58,048 nucleotides of DNA from Alphaproteobacteria bacterium (GTDB taxonomy: Bacteria > Pseudomonadota > Alphaproteobacteria > Rhizobiales > Beijerinckiaceae): NCBI GenBank assembly GCA_016869595.1, contig VGDT01000018.1, positions 1 through 58,048 on the forward strand, in the 5' to 3' direction. A program made the translations under genes and the position numbers. This document shows positions 46,637-56,310 of this stretch, one piece after another (the first letter of the stretch is position 1; the number at the start of each line of letters is the position of its first letter). The notes beneath the pieces are model-generated. The model was not told where the DNA came from. It made no database searches and was given only the letters and a program-made list of their open reading frames with translations.

Positions 46637-47452
46637 TTGAAACCCGCAAGCCTGAAGATCACCACCTGGAACATCAATTCCGTGCGGCTGCGCCTGCCGC
46701 TCGTCGCCGAATTTCTCAAAAGGCGCGCGCCGGACGTGCTCTGCCTGCAGGAGACAAAATGTCGGGACGCGGAATTTCCGATGAAGGATCTCCAATCGCT
46801 CGGCTACAAGCATATCGCGATCAATGGCCAGAAAGGCTACCATGGCGTAGCGGTCATTTCGAAACGCCCTTTGCGCTTCGTCGAGAAGCGCGAATTCTGT
46901 AAGAAGGGTGACGCGCGCCATATCTGCGTGGAGATCGACGCTAAAGGCGGCCCGATCTCGCTGCACAATTTTTATGTGCCGGCAGGCGGCGATGAGCCCG
47001 ATGTCGACATCAACCCGAAATTTCAGCATAAGCTCGATTTTCTGGACGAAATGCGCGATTGGATCGTCACGGAGGACGTCTCGCGGGGCCGCGTGGTGCT
47101 GGTCGGTGACCTAAATGTCGCGCCGCTCGAGCATGATGTCTGGAGTCACAAGGCGCTTCTGAAGGTCGTGAGCCACACGCCCATCGAGGTCGAGAAGCTT
47201 ACGGAAGTGTTTCAGGCCGGCGCGTGGGTGGATGCGATGCGGCATTTCGTGCCGGCGGAAGAAAAGCTTTATACTTGGTGGAGCTATCGCGCCGCCGATT
47301 GGGAGGCGTCGAACCGGGGGCGCCGGCTCGATCATATTTTGGTGAGCGAAGCGCTTGCAGGGGGGCTCGAACATCTTGACGTGCTACGCGACGCGCGAAG
47401 CTGGACTCGCCCGTCTGACCACGTGCCCGTGACGATCGAACTATCGGAGTGA
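46637..47452 (+). CDS. xthA: Exodeoxyribonuclease III
   Basis: Apurinic/apyrimidinic endonuclease and 3'-5' exonuclease in base excision repair. Product of 271 residues from the TTG at 46637, six bases after the previous stop; no ATG is available before the conserved I-T-T-W-N-I-N-S-V-R-L-R. Active-site residues lie in C-L-Q-E-T-K (Glu near 39), N-F-Y-V-P-A-G-G (Tyr near 114), L-V-G-D-L-N-V-A (Asp/Asn near 155), the W-W-S-Y-R near residue 214 and S-D-H-V-P-V (His near 265). Co-transcription with the preceding gene is likely. Confidence 0.95.
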   Translation: MKPASLKITTWNINSVRLRLPLVAEFLKRRAPDVLCLQETKCRDAEFPMKDLQSLGYKHIAINGQKGYHGVAVISKRPLRFVEKREFCKKGDARHICVEIDAKGGPISLHNFYVPAGGDEPDVDINPKFQHKLDFLDEMRDWIVTEDVSRGRVVLVGDLNVAPLEHDVWSHKALLKVVSHTPIEVEKLTEVFQAGAWVDAMRHFVPAEEKLYTWWSYRAADWEASNRGRRLDHILVSEALAGGLEHLDVLRDARSWTRPSDHVPVTIELSE

Positions 47453-47489
47453 GAGAGCGCAAAAGGGGATCGGGAGGCGAGACGGCGGC

Positions 47490-48431
47490 ATGATCGCGCG
47501 CGATCTGATGAACAGCGACTTTCCTTATGTAACGGCGGATGCAGATCTCGATTACGTAGCGAAACTCCTCGCTGACTGTGGCTTAGGCGCCGTGCCGGTC
47601 GTCGATGACGACCTGTCGCCCATCGGCATTGTGACGCGCAGCAATCTTGAACAGGCACGAAATCAACCCCTGCCCGAACTCGGCGCCATTCCGGAATTTC
47701 TTTTGCGCAACCGGCCGAAGCCGGCGTTTCACGCCAATGGGCGCGCGCTACGCGAAGTGATGACGTCTCCGGCGATATCAATTTCCGATGTCGCCAAAGT
47801 TCCCGACATCGCGCGGATCATGGAGAACCACAGCCTCAAGCGCATCCCTGTCGTCGAAGGCCACAAGATCATCGGCCTCTTGCTCCGCAAAGAAGTCGTG
47901 GAGGCGATGAAGGGCGGCTTTCCCGCCATGGCTTTGGAGGCGCATCGGCGTCGGCCGCTGATTTCGATTCCGCAGCAAACCGGCGACCGCTGCGCCCTAG
48001 CGACAGCGGAAGAATTTCGCGATCTCGTGACGGCGCATGAGCGCCAGCTAGAAATGGAGCGCTTGGAACGTCGGCACGCGGCGATCGAACTGCGCGATCA
48101 ACGCATCCGCGAACTTGCGAGCTTGCGGCTGACCGAGGCCCAATGGCGGGAGACGCTGGAGCAGGCGCGACGCAGCGCGGAGGCTGGGCTCACCGAGCAT
48201 TTGCTCATCCGATTTCCGTCACAACTTTGCACCGACGGCGGGCGCGCGATCAATGCGCCAGACCCACTCTGGCCAGCGACTCTGCGCGGCGAGCCGGCCG
48301 ACGTTTTCCAACGCTGGCGCAATGAACTGCACCCGCGCGGCTTTCGCATCGCGGCGCAAATCATCGATTTCCCGGAAGGAATGCCAGGCGATGCGGCGCT
48401 GTTCCTGTTGTGGAGCGCGGCGCGCAATTGA
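47490..48431 (+). CDS. CBS-domain pair protein with C-terminal extension
   Basis: Product of 313 residues. Two CBS repeats (residues about 5-56 and 88-145) have the usual D-L-M-N...V-T-A-D...A-V-P-V-V-D-D-D-L-S-P-I-G-I-V-T and V-M-T-S-P-A-I-S...R-I-P-V-V-E-G-H-K-I-I-G-L-L strands. CBS pairs bind adenosine nucleotides such as AMP, ATP or SAM. Residues about 178-235 are a charged helical region that may be a coiled coil. The last 80 residues (F-P-S-Q-L-C-T-D-G-G-R-A-I-N and G-F-R-I-A-A-Q-I-I-D-F) resemble no domain I know. The role could be signal-sensing. Confidence 0.82.
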   Translation: MIARDLMNSDFPYVTADADLDYVAKLLADCGLGAVPVVDDDLSPIGIVTRSNLEQARNQPLPELGAIPEFLLRNRPKPAFHANGRALREVMTSPAISISDVAKVPDIARIMENHSLKRIPVVEGHKIIGLLLRKEVVEAMKGGFPAMALEAHRRRPLISIPQQTGDRCALATAEEFRDLVTAHERQLEMERLERRHAAIELRDQRIRELASLRLTEAQWRETLEQARRSAEAGLTEHLLIRFPSQLCTDGGRAINAPDPLWPATLRGEPADVFQRWRNELHPRGFRIAAQIIDFPEGMPGDAALFLLWSAARN

Positions 48432-48437
48432 CCGCGG

Positions 48438-48896
48438 TTAATCGCTGCCGACGCCCGTGTCCACCCGCAGAGCCGCAAGCGAAGAATATCGGCGGGCGCG
48501 GCCATTAGTCTGCACTTCGACCGAACCGTCGGAAAACATCACGTAGACCGATCCGCCGGCAGTATATCTGTCGACTTCAACCGGCGGCTTCGACGCCTTC
48601 TCTGGCGCAGGCTGCTGTTGCGTGGGCCTGGGCCGCTCGGCGGCTTCTCTTGCAGGGGGTTCATTTATAATGGTCGCCTGCGGCGCCGGAATATTATCGG
48701 CGATGCGGCCCAAGACCCCGATGGCGCGCCCAAGCGCGATCGTGACGACGCCGCCAGAGACAGCCGTTGCGCCGCCGATAAACAGGCTCCAACCGCGTTC
48801 GAGCTGAATGTAATCCCAGCCGGCCCACATGCCGTAGGCGCCGCAGAGGGCAAGCGCGAGCCCAAGGAAGATCACGCCAAGTCCGTGACGCTTCAT
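48438..48896 (-). CDS. Membrane protein, unknown function
   Basis: Product of 152 residues from the ATG at 48896, with AAGGG six bases upstream. Two hydrophobic segments (about 8-28 and 38-60) form a hairpin. A Pro/Ala/Glu-rich linker follows (A-P-Q-A-T-I-I-N-E-P-P...), and then a small C-terminal strand pair, V-D-R-Y-T-A-G-G-S-V-Y-V-M-F-S-D-G-S-V-E-V-Q-T, with an aromatic/glycine pattern. That C-terminal F-S-D-G-S-V-E-V motif recurs in Rhizobiales hypotheticals. Convergent with the CBS gene, six bases apart. Confidence 0.65.
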   Translation of the reverse strand: MKRHGLGVIFLGLALALCGAYGMWAGWDYIQLERGWSLFIGGATAVSGGVVTIALGRAIGVLGRIADNIPAPQATIINEPPAREAAERPRPTQQQPAPEKASKPPVEVDRYTAGGSVYVMFSDGSVEVQTNGRARRYSSLAALRVDTGVGSD

Positions 48897-48956
48897 CGTT
48901 ACCCTTAAAGTGTTCGTCGGCCCGGAACCTATCACAAGCCACGCTGAGCGCCACAA

Positions 48957-49296
48957 TGGACGTCCGATGCAAAACCTCCAAGAATAAACGTGACATCAAT
49001 ACTTTTAGCGAAGCGGCGCTCTGAGGGCGTGCCGGCCCCAAAATGACCCATATGTATGTATATTATGACATAACACATCAATATGTAGCATCTATAAATT
49101 TTTCCGATCTCGGACAGCAAAATATTTTTGCTTTTATTTTCAATATCATAAAAGTATAGATTATGTGCGTCAAGATGACGCATCGTAATTCGCTGATCCA
49201 ATACAAACGTCATCGTTACAGCGTCGACGCGCGTGCGGCGGGAAGAGCGTCCGGCAGAGGCCGGAAAGACGTCGGCAATCGTGGGGAGAACTTGAA
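48957..49296 (+). promoter_or_regulatory. AT-rich upstream region of the PmoD-like gene, with inverted repeat
   Basis: About 340 bp with strongly AT-rich DNA from 49040 to 49170, unlike its surroundings. A perfect seven-base inverted repeat tgcgtca-aga-tgacgca lies at 49166-49182, about 115 bp before the start codon. It may be an operator or a leader hairpin. No clear -35/-10 pair or sigma-54 site stood out, and no coding frame is supported. Confidence 0.45.
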
Positions 49297-49908
49297 ATGG
49301 CAAGTGTGAGTGGCGCGCGCGGCCTGTTCGCCGGCGCAGTGATTGCGGCTGCGGCTTTTTTTGCCGCGCCGACGACCGCCTTCGCGCATGGCGGCGTGAT
49401 GCTCGAGCAAGATGAATGCGTGCTTCGGATCGGTCCGAACACAATGCATTTCATCGGCTATCAGCGCGCCGGAGAAGAGGCGGAGTTTTGCGAGGACATC
49501 GCCAAAACCGGTCCGACGGTGATCGCGCTTACCGCCGTTTCGCCCGATCTGCGCGACATGGCGATCGGAATCCGCGTTGTGAAAGACGTCGGCGAAGAAA
49601 AGGAAAAAGCCAATCTCGACGCGATCACCGTCGCCTATATCGAGCCGAAGGTCTATCGCAACGGCACTATGAGCTTCGAACACGACTTCAAAGAAGCCGG
49701 CCATTATGTTGGCATCGTCACGGTGCGCGATGATCTCGGCAATGAATGGGTTTCGCGCTTTCCATTCTCAGTAGGGCTCTACACCTTCTGGGGAATGCTC
49801 GAATACATCCTCTACGCCGTCGGCTTCTTCTCGCTTGTCGGCCTGATGTGGTGGACGTTGCGGGCAAACGCGAAGAAAAAGCCGGCGACGGGCGACGCGA
49901 TCGCCTAA
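49297..49908 (+). CDS. PmoD-family periplasmic copper protein, divergent paralogue
   Basis: Product of 203 residues with the same architecture as the PmoD next to pmoB: signal peptide (ends T-A-F-A-H near residue 31), a beta-rich periplasmic domain and a C-terminal membrane helix (about 166-187). Shared positions are Cys41, Met50 in T-M-H-F-I-G-Y-Q, Cys65 in E-F-C-E-D-I-A and the late F-K-E-A-G-H-Y-V-G-I-V-T-V. The C-x-V-M pattern of PmoD (C-M-V-M) reads C-V-L-R here, so the Met ligands proposed for PmoD are partly lost while the cysteines remain. GGGGAG lies eight bases before the ATG. The gene stands alone with its own terminator. Function is unknown; copper binding is inferred from similarity. 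Confidence 0.82.
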   Translation: MASVSGARGLFAGAVIAAAAFFAAPTTAFAHGGVMLEQDECVLRIGPNTMHFIGYQRAGEEAEFCEDIAKTGPTVIALTAVSPDLRDMAIGIRVVKDVGEEKEKANLDAITVAYIEPKVYRNGTMSFEHDFKEAGHYVGIVTVRDDLGNEWVSRFPFSVGLYTFWGMLEYILYAVGFFSLVGLMWWTLRANAKKKPATGDAIA

Positions 49909-49930
49909 AGAAAACGGCCCAAAGATTGCA

Positions 49931-49964
49931 GCACGGCTCGGTCGTCGCCGAGCCGTGCTTTTTT
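49931..49964 (+). terminator. Terminator of the PmoD-like gene
   Basis: An eleven-bp stem gcacggctcgg / ccgagccgtgc with a six-base loop and a run of six T. Confidence 0.9.
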
Positions 49965-50095
49965 GTTGCTAAAGGCGGACATAGCGGCGCGGTTCGTGAT
50001 CGCGCGATATTGCCGCATGTCGCGCGCGGGTCTAGTTATCGCGTGCAGCTGAGGCTGACAGGCTACGCTCGTCAAAACCTATTCGGGAGAGAATT

Positions 50096-50692
50096 ATGTC
50101 CTTCACCCTGGAAGATCTGCCCTATCCATACGACGCCATGCAGCCTTATCTCTCGCGAGAGTCTTTCGAATACCACCACGACAAGCATCACGCGACCTAT
50201 GTCACGAACGCCAACAATCTCGTCAAAGGCACCGAATACGAAGGCAAGCCGATCGAAGAAGTGATCGTCACCGCCTACAACCGGAATACGCCGATCTTCA
50301 ATAACGTCGCCCAGCACTACAATCATGCCCACTATTGGAAGTGGATGAAGCCGAACGGCGGCGGCGCCATTCCGGGCAAGGTCGAGAAGGCGATCATCGA
50401 GTCCTTCGGCTCAGTCGATAAATTCCGCGAAGACTTCCAGAAGGAGGGCTTGGGCCAATTCGGCTCCGGCTGGGTGTGGCTCGAGGTGAAGGATGGAAAG
50501 GTCGCGGTTCGCAAGACGCCGAACGCTGAAAACCCGCTGATCCATGGCGCAGCGCCGATCCTGGTGGCCGACGTCTGGGAGCACTCCTATTACATCGATT
50601 ATCGCAATCGACGCGCGGACTACCTCAAGGCGTTCCTCGACCATCTCGTGAATTGGGAGCATGTCGAGGAAATGTTCGACGCCGCGAAATAG
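50096..50692 (+). CDS. sodB: Superoxide dismutase (Fe/Mn)
   Basis: Converts superoxide to hydrogen peroxide and oxygen. Product of 198 residues. The four metal ligands are visible: His in Y-H-H-D-K-H-H-A-T-Y near residue 23, His in A-Q-H-Y-N-H-A-H-Y-W-K near residue 75, and Asp/His in V-A-D-V-W-E-H-S-Y-Y-I-D-Y-R-N near residue 160. The N-terminus M-S-F-T-L-E-D-L-P-Y-P-Y-D-A fits the family. Whether iron or manganese is used cannot be told. The ATG follows GGGAGAG. A strong terminator follows the gene. Confidence 0.95.
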   Translation: MSFTLEDLPYPYDAMQPYLSRESFEYHHDKHHATYVTNANNLVKGTEYEGKPIEEVIVTAYNRNTPIFNNVAQHYNHAHYWKWMKPNGGGAIPGKVEKAIIESFGSVDKFREDFQKEGLGQFGSGWVWLEVKDGKVAVRKTPNAENPLIHGAAPILVADVWEHSYYIDYRNRRADYLKAFLDHLVNWEHVEEMFDAAK

Positions 50693-50707
50693 CGCTGCTT
50701 CGTTTCT

Positions 50708-50745
50708 ACGCGGCGCGCCTCTAATAGCGCGCCGCGTATTTTTTT
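50708..50745 (+). terminator. Terminator of sodB
   Basis: An eleven-bp stem acgcggcgcgc / gcgcgccgcgt with an eight-base loop, then ATTTTTTT. Confidence 0.88.
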
Positions 50746-50763
50746 ACGCGCAGTTCTGGCGGA

Positions 50764-51312
50764 TCAACTTGCGGCGATTTTGGGCTGCGATTCGACAACC
50801 TTCTTGAGATCGACGAGCCCCTTATCGAACTGCTCGCCGAGCGCCTTGCCGATGTTATAAAATTTATAGATTGCCTTGCCCACGAATTCGTGGCGTCCGG
50901 ACATTGCCCAGGCGACCTCCGTGCGCTCCCCGCCCATCGGTTTTAGATCGAATTGCACATCATTCGTGGCTTTGAATGGCTTCTCGAAGTTGAGCTTGAT
51001 GCGAACGCGCTCGCCTTGCCGGCTCTCGACGATCTCCATATCGCCAACGCCGACCTGCTTATTCCCCGACCATGAATAGGTTGCGCCATAGCCCTGCGGC
51101 GTTCCCCCATATTCAGCCTTCATATCGGGATCGATCTTGGCCCAGGGCGACCACTCCGTCCAATTATGAAAATTGTTGATGTGCTCAAAGATCACTTCGG
51201 GCGGCGCGTCGATCACGATCGAGCGCGCGATGCGGAAGCTGTCCGGCAGGAGAGAGATGTAAGCGATCAGCGCGCTGAGAAGGGCGAGGAAAAGGAGAGC
51301 GAAAATCGTCAT
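50764..51312 (-). CDS. SRPBCC-fold membrane-anchored protein
   Basis: Product of 182 residues from the ATG at 51312, about nine bases after GGAG; a start at 51357 would add 15 residues before the same helix. One N-terminal membrane helix (MTIFALLFLALLSALIAYISLL) is followed by an SRPBCC/polyketide-cyclase-like domain: R-S-I-V-I-D-A-P-P-E-V-I-F-E-H-I-N-N-F-H-N-W-T-E-W-S-P-W, G-A-T-Y-S-W-S-G-N, and a C-terminal helix Q-F-D-K-G-L-V-D-L-K-K. Such domains bind hydrophobic ligands. The ligand is unknown. Confidence 0.82.
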   Translation of the reverse strand: MTIFALLFLALLSALIAYISLLPDSFRIARSIVIDAPPEVIFEHINNFHNWTEWSPWAKIDPDMKAEYGGTPQGYGATYSWSGNKQVGVGDMEIVESRQGERVRIKLNFEKPFKATNDVQFDLKPMGGERTEVAWAMSGRHEFVGKAIYKFYNIGKALGEQFDKGLVDLKKVVESQPKIAAS

Positions 51313-51490
51313 GGGCAGGTCTCCCGTAAGAGCGTGGCGCGCGTTGGCCGTGACCAACGAGCCGACAATCGAGTTCCGCGCTCCTCGGCGCGAGACTTCG
51401 CTCTCCTGGCGAAGCGCTCGCGTACGACCCGCCGCCTGACGCGTCAGCGTCAGTTTAGAACGGCGGGCGCAATGCGCAACGCATTGTCAG

Positions 51491-51538
51491 GAGCAGGTTC
51501 TCATCGAGAAAGTCTGTCAACTTTTTCGAAAACCTGCT

Positions 51539-51540
<2 letters not shown>
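51491..51540. repeat. Dispersed repeat family E, copy 2
   Basis: gagcaggttctcatcgagaa, then agtctgtcaactttttcg and aaaacctgctct, matching 31062-31110 with small differences. Its right end touches the stop of the aminotransferase gene. Confidence 0.85.
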
Positions 51541-53198
<1,658 letters not shown>

Positions 53199-53432
53199 AT
53201 GTCGCTCGTTGATAAATTTGAAGATCAAATGGAGCCTGCTTTCACCCGCAGCTTCGACAGGGATTCAGCCCGTCGCCAGTTTCGAGTTTCGCTGCTGCTC
53301 GTAGCAGCTATGGCGATGGCGGCATTCGTTCTCGGCTTCGCTCTGCCGATCAGCTCGCCTGCGCAGAAGGCCACGCCTGTCGCCACCGACAGCGGCGTAT
53401 TCGCCGGACGTCTGGTGACGATCGACCGCTGA
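53199..53432 (+). CDS. Small single-pass membrane protein (unknown)
   Basis: Product of 77 residues from the ATG at 53199, with AGGGAA close upstream. A charged N-terminal part (M-S-L-V-D-K-F-E-D-Q-M-E...R-Q-F-R) precedes one hydrophobic helix (V-S-L-L-L-V-A-A-M-A-M-A-A-F-V-L-G-F-A-L). A Pro/Ala-rich periplasmic tail ends G-V-F-A-G-R-L-V-T-I-D-R. Two consecutive terminators follow. It lies beside the copper cluster but on the other strand. The family is not recognised. Confidence 0.6.
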   Translation: MSLVDKFEDQMEPAFTRSFDRDSARRQFRVSLLLVAAMAMAAFVLGFALPISSPAQKATPVATDSGVFAGRLVTIDR

Positions 53433-53458
53433 ACTTTTTATAATTTCGCAGCAAGCCT

Positions 53459-53490
53459 TGCGCGCGTCCGATGACGCGCGCATTCTTTTT
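53459..53490 (+). terminator. Terminator after the small membrane gene
   Basis: Stem tgcgcgcgtc / gacgcgcgca with a four-base loop, then TTCTTTTT. Confidence 0.85.
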
Positions 53491-53516
53491 GGGCGCAGGA
53501 AGCTCTCCACGTAACC

Positions 53517-53546
53517 GGCTGCCCTTCAGGCAGCCAGTTTTTCTTT
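53517..53546 (+). terminator. Second hairpin terminator in tandem
   Basis: Stem ggctgcc / ggcagcc with a cttca loop, then AGTTTTTCTTT. It lies just beyond the 3' end of the convergent PCuAC gene. Confidence 0.75.
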
Positions 53547-53582
53547 GCCGTAGGCTCCGCAGACCCTTTACCGGCTTAGAGG

Positions 53583-54158
53583 TCACTTCTTTTCCATGTG
53601 ATGGTGGTGCTCGTGCGTCCCACCCTCTTTGGGGCCGGCTGAGTCCTGACCATGCGCCTTCTGCCAGCGCTCCATGGCTTCGGCGTCATGGGCATGGGCC
53701 GCATCGGGCGCGTCGATCGCAGCGTCGATCTCCACCTCGCCAGCCTTCTCGAAGACAAGCGTCATCTCGAGACCCCAGCCCACCTCAAGATGCTTCTTAA
53801 TGTCCAGGAGCGCGACATAGGCCCCGCCGGGCGCGAGGGTGATTTTGGACTTGGGCGGAAGGACGATCGGCGTGACGAGGTCGAGCTTCTTTGCGTCGCC
53901 GTGGATTTCGGCGGCGCCGAACTTTTCCGACTTGACTGCGATGAGCTTATCAGGCGTGGCGCCGTTGTTGTGCAGCATCGCGTAGAATTGCGCTTTGTTG
54001 TCGCCATCGGCCGGCGCACGAAGCCACGGATGCTCCACCTTCAGATTTCCGACGTCATACTCATGCGCGACGGCGGCGCCGCGCGAGGCGAAGAGCCCAA
54101 GCGCCGTCCCTGTCAGCAGAGTTCCTCCGGTCAGCAAAAATTCACGCCGCTTTAGCAT
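53583..54158 (-). CDS. PCu(A)C-type copper chaperone (DUF461) with His-rich tail
   Basis: Periplasmic copper carrier of 191 residues. A twin-arginine-like signal (M-L-K-R-R-E-F-L-L-T-G-G-T-L-L) ends near A-V-A-H. The domain shows V-E-H-P-W-L-R-A-P near residue 42, A-Q-F-Y-A-M-L-H-N-N-G near residue 57, A-A-E-I-H-G near residue 82 and V-L-P-P-K-S-K-I-T-L-A-P-G-G near residue 98. The usual H-x-M after the second His is not seen (H-G-D-A-K-K). The tail (about 150-191) is rich in His, ending T-H-E-H-H-H-H-M-E-K-K, and could bind extra copper. It closes the minus-strand pmoD-copC-copD set, 115 bp after copD. Confidence 0.87.
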   Translation of the reverse strand: MLKRREFLLTGGTLLTGTALGLFASRGAAVAHEYDVGNLKVEHPWLRAPADGDNKAQFYAMLHNNGATPDKLIAVKSEKFGAAEIHGDAKKLDLVTPIVLPPKSKITLAPGGAYVALLDIKKHLEVGWGLEMTLVFEKAGEVEIDAAIDAPDAAHAHDAEAMERWQKAHGQDSAGPKEGGTHEHHHHMEKK

Positions 54159-54273
54159 CTGGCTTCTCCCTTATGCGCCGGACTTTTCTCTTGCCGGCCT
54201 GAGTGCATCATGACCAAGGACGCGCCCACGCGATACCGTCGCGCCTCGTTCGAGCTTGCGACAATATGGCGCG

Positions 54274-56199
54274 CTAATGCGAGTGCAGGTTGATCTCGAT
54301 CAAGGGTTCATGGGCGAATTCGGCAACGAGGCCGGCGAGTTTCTGGGCGCTCCCATCGTCAGGCGCGAACGTGCGGAAACGCGCCCGAATGTAGCCTGAA
54401 CGGTCGACGAGAAAATGCGCCTCTTCGATCTCCTCCGACGGCATTTCGTTGGGATAGCGATTGATCACTGAATAGGCGGCCTCAACCGCCTTTGGATGAA
54501 CCGGCTCGCGGCCTTTCGCCTCCTGCGGACAGGCCGCGTCATAGACCGTTACATGGTTTGCGCCGGCGGCCTTCGCGGCGTCATGCGCGCTCTTCACGCT
54601 TGCGGCGCGCGCGTTCGGGTCGCCGGGTAGCGATCCGCAGCGCGCGAAAGAAATCAACGTCGGAACGCCGCGGAGCTTAAAGAGAGACGTCGCCGAATCG
54701 TTGGGGTCAATCAAAGCGAAATCCGGCGCGATCAGCCATTGAATCATGGGCTGAGCGCTCATGAAGCGCGCACGGTTCGAATAGGACATCATCAAGAGGA
54801 AGTTGATCACGTCCCAACGATCGTCGACGTCGAGCTGCTCGTTGAAGGCCGGCATGACGCCGCTTTGCCCGCCATTGGTCAGCCAGTGAAAGATGTCGCC
54901 AATCGTATGCGTGCCGACATGCGGGGCGGTGAGATCGGCCGGCTGCACTGGCAACCCTTTGAGGTTCTTGAGATCCTTGGCGAGCGGTCCATTGCCTTCG
55001 CCCTGCGCGCCGTGGCAGCCGGTGCAGTTCTCCTTGAAATGCGCGAGCCCGCGCGCCACAGACTCCGCGGTATAGTCCTGCGTCGGATCATTGTAAGTGT
55101 CGGTATACGCCTCTGTCGCAAGCGACACGGCCAGCGAGATTAGCGCCGCCGCGGAGATCGCCGGAGTGGCGTAGAGCCGATATTGGCGGGCTCTCGGCGT
55201 CCACCAGATCAGCGCTGCGATGATCGCAAGAACGACGGCGGCAATGCCCCACCACCAGATCGGGCTAAACATCGCTGGGTTTTGCCCCCATGTCGCGATG
55301 TAGGACAGCCGAAACGGCAGCGGCCAATAAAGATTGGTTTCATGGGAGGCCGGGGTGATGACCGCGATATAGCCGGCGATTGAAAGCAGCGCGAGCGCAA
55401 AGATCGACTCGCCGGCCCCCACCTTGCTGTACCAGGCGACATCGAATTCGCCTTTCGGCCGCCGCGTGATGTATCGCGCGAGCGCCAGCGCCGCGAGCAA
55501 CACGGCGCACAGAAAAACGAGCTTCAAGGTCAGCAGCCGACCATAGGGCGTCGCCAACATGTTTGGAATGCTGCCGACGTTTTCCCAGGCGATCGCAAAT
55601 CCGCTAACGGCGACGACCGCCATGGCGACCTTCGCGATGAGCGACCAGCGCTCGGCGAGTCGCGCGGCCGCTTCCGGCGGTTTGCCGCGCGCGGTGAACA
55701 TCCACCAAACGAGCCCGAGCAGTCCGCCAAGCCAGGTGAGTCCCGCTGCGGTGTGGAGAAGGAAGCTCGCCTGCGTCCAGCGTGGCAAGCCGTCGTCTAT
55801 GGCGTGCCCGGTCACCGAAACGGCGGCGATCAGGATGACGCCGATCCAGAGCGTGACGCGATCGAGCAATTCTGAAGCGACGAACAGGCGCGCCGCCGCC
55901 AAGCCGGCGAAAAGGAAAGCGATCAATTGCGTCGCGATCCAGGCCTTGCCGACGCTCGTGCTGACGGTGAACTCCCAGAGCGTATCGAATTCAACTGGAC
56001 GATCGGCGGGAAAAATCGCGCGCGCCGTGACATAGAGCAGCGCGAAGCCGAACAGGGCGCGCAACAAGGCGAGCGCGGCCACAGCCGGTTTGAAGCGCGC
56101 GCCATCTTCGCCGATCAAGCGCGGCAGGAGGAGAAGTCCGACCGCGAGGGCTGAGGGCAGGCTTAGAAAAAAGCGGATCGTCGCTAGAGAGAGATACAT
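54274..56199 (-). CDS. copD: CopD-cytochrome c-thioredoxin-like fusion protein
   Basis: Product of 641 residues. Residues 1-360 hold about nine hydrophobic helices of a CopD-type copper membrane protein (H-A-I-D-D-G near 132 and S-F-L-L-H-T-A-A-G-L-T-W-L-G near 145 are typical). Residues about 380-470 form a class I cytochrome c: C-T-G-C-H at 392-396 and G-V-M-P-A-F near 447, with the axial Met. Residues about 480-641 look like a thioredoxin-like domain (L-R-G-V-P-T-L-I-S-F-A-R and A-H-F-L-V-D-R-S-G-Y-I-R-A-R-F-R-T-F) but lack a CxxC. Electron transfer linked to copper import is inferred. It follows copC in the same direction. Confidence 0.85.
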   Translation of the reverse strand: MYLSLATIRFFLSLPSALAVGLLLLPRLIGEDGARFKPAVAALALLRALFGFALLYVTARAIFPADRPVEFDTLWEFTVSTSVGKAWIATQLIAFLFAGLAAARLFVASELLDRVTLWIGVILIAAVSVTGHAIDDGLPRWTQASFLLHTAAGLTWLGGLLGLVWWMFTARGKPPEAAARLAERWSLIAKVAMAVVAVSGFAIAWENVGSIPNMLATPYGRLLTLKLVFLCAVLLAALALARYITRRPKGEFDVAWYSKVGAGESIFALALLSIAGYIAVITPASHETNLYWPLPFRLSYIATWGQNPAMFSPIWWWGIAAVVLAIIAALIWWTPRARQYRLYATPAISAAALISLAVSLATEAYTDTYNDPTQDYTAESVARGLAHFKENCTGCHGAQGEGNGPLAKDLKNLKGLPVQPADLTAPHVGTHTIGDIFHWLTNGGQSGVMPAFNEQLDVDDRWDVINFLLMMSYSNRARFMSAQPMIQWLIAPDFALIDPNDSATSLFKLRGVPTLISFARCGSLPGDPNARAASVKSAHDAAKAAGANHVTVYDAACPQEAKGREPVHPKAVEAAYSVINRYPNEMPSEEIEEAHFLVDRSGYIRARFRTFAPDDGSAQKLAGLVAEFAHEPLIEINLHSH

Positions 56200-56310
56200 T
56201 TTTCTTTCGCCCGACGTTCTCTGGCGTTCATCTCCTCAGTCCACGCTAGGGCGCGGGAAATGAGCGGCGGACCGCGCAAGATCGCGAGCGCGTCATTCGC
56301 CCAATCGCGC

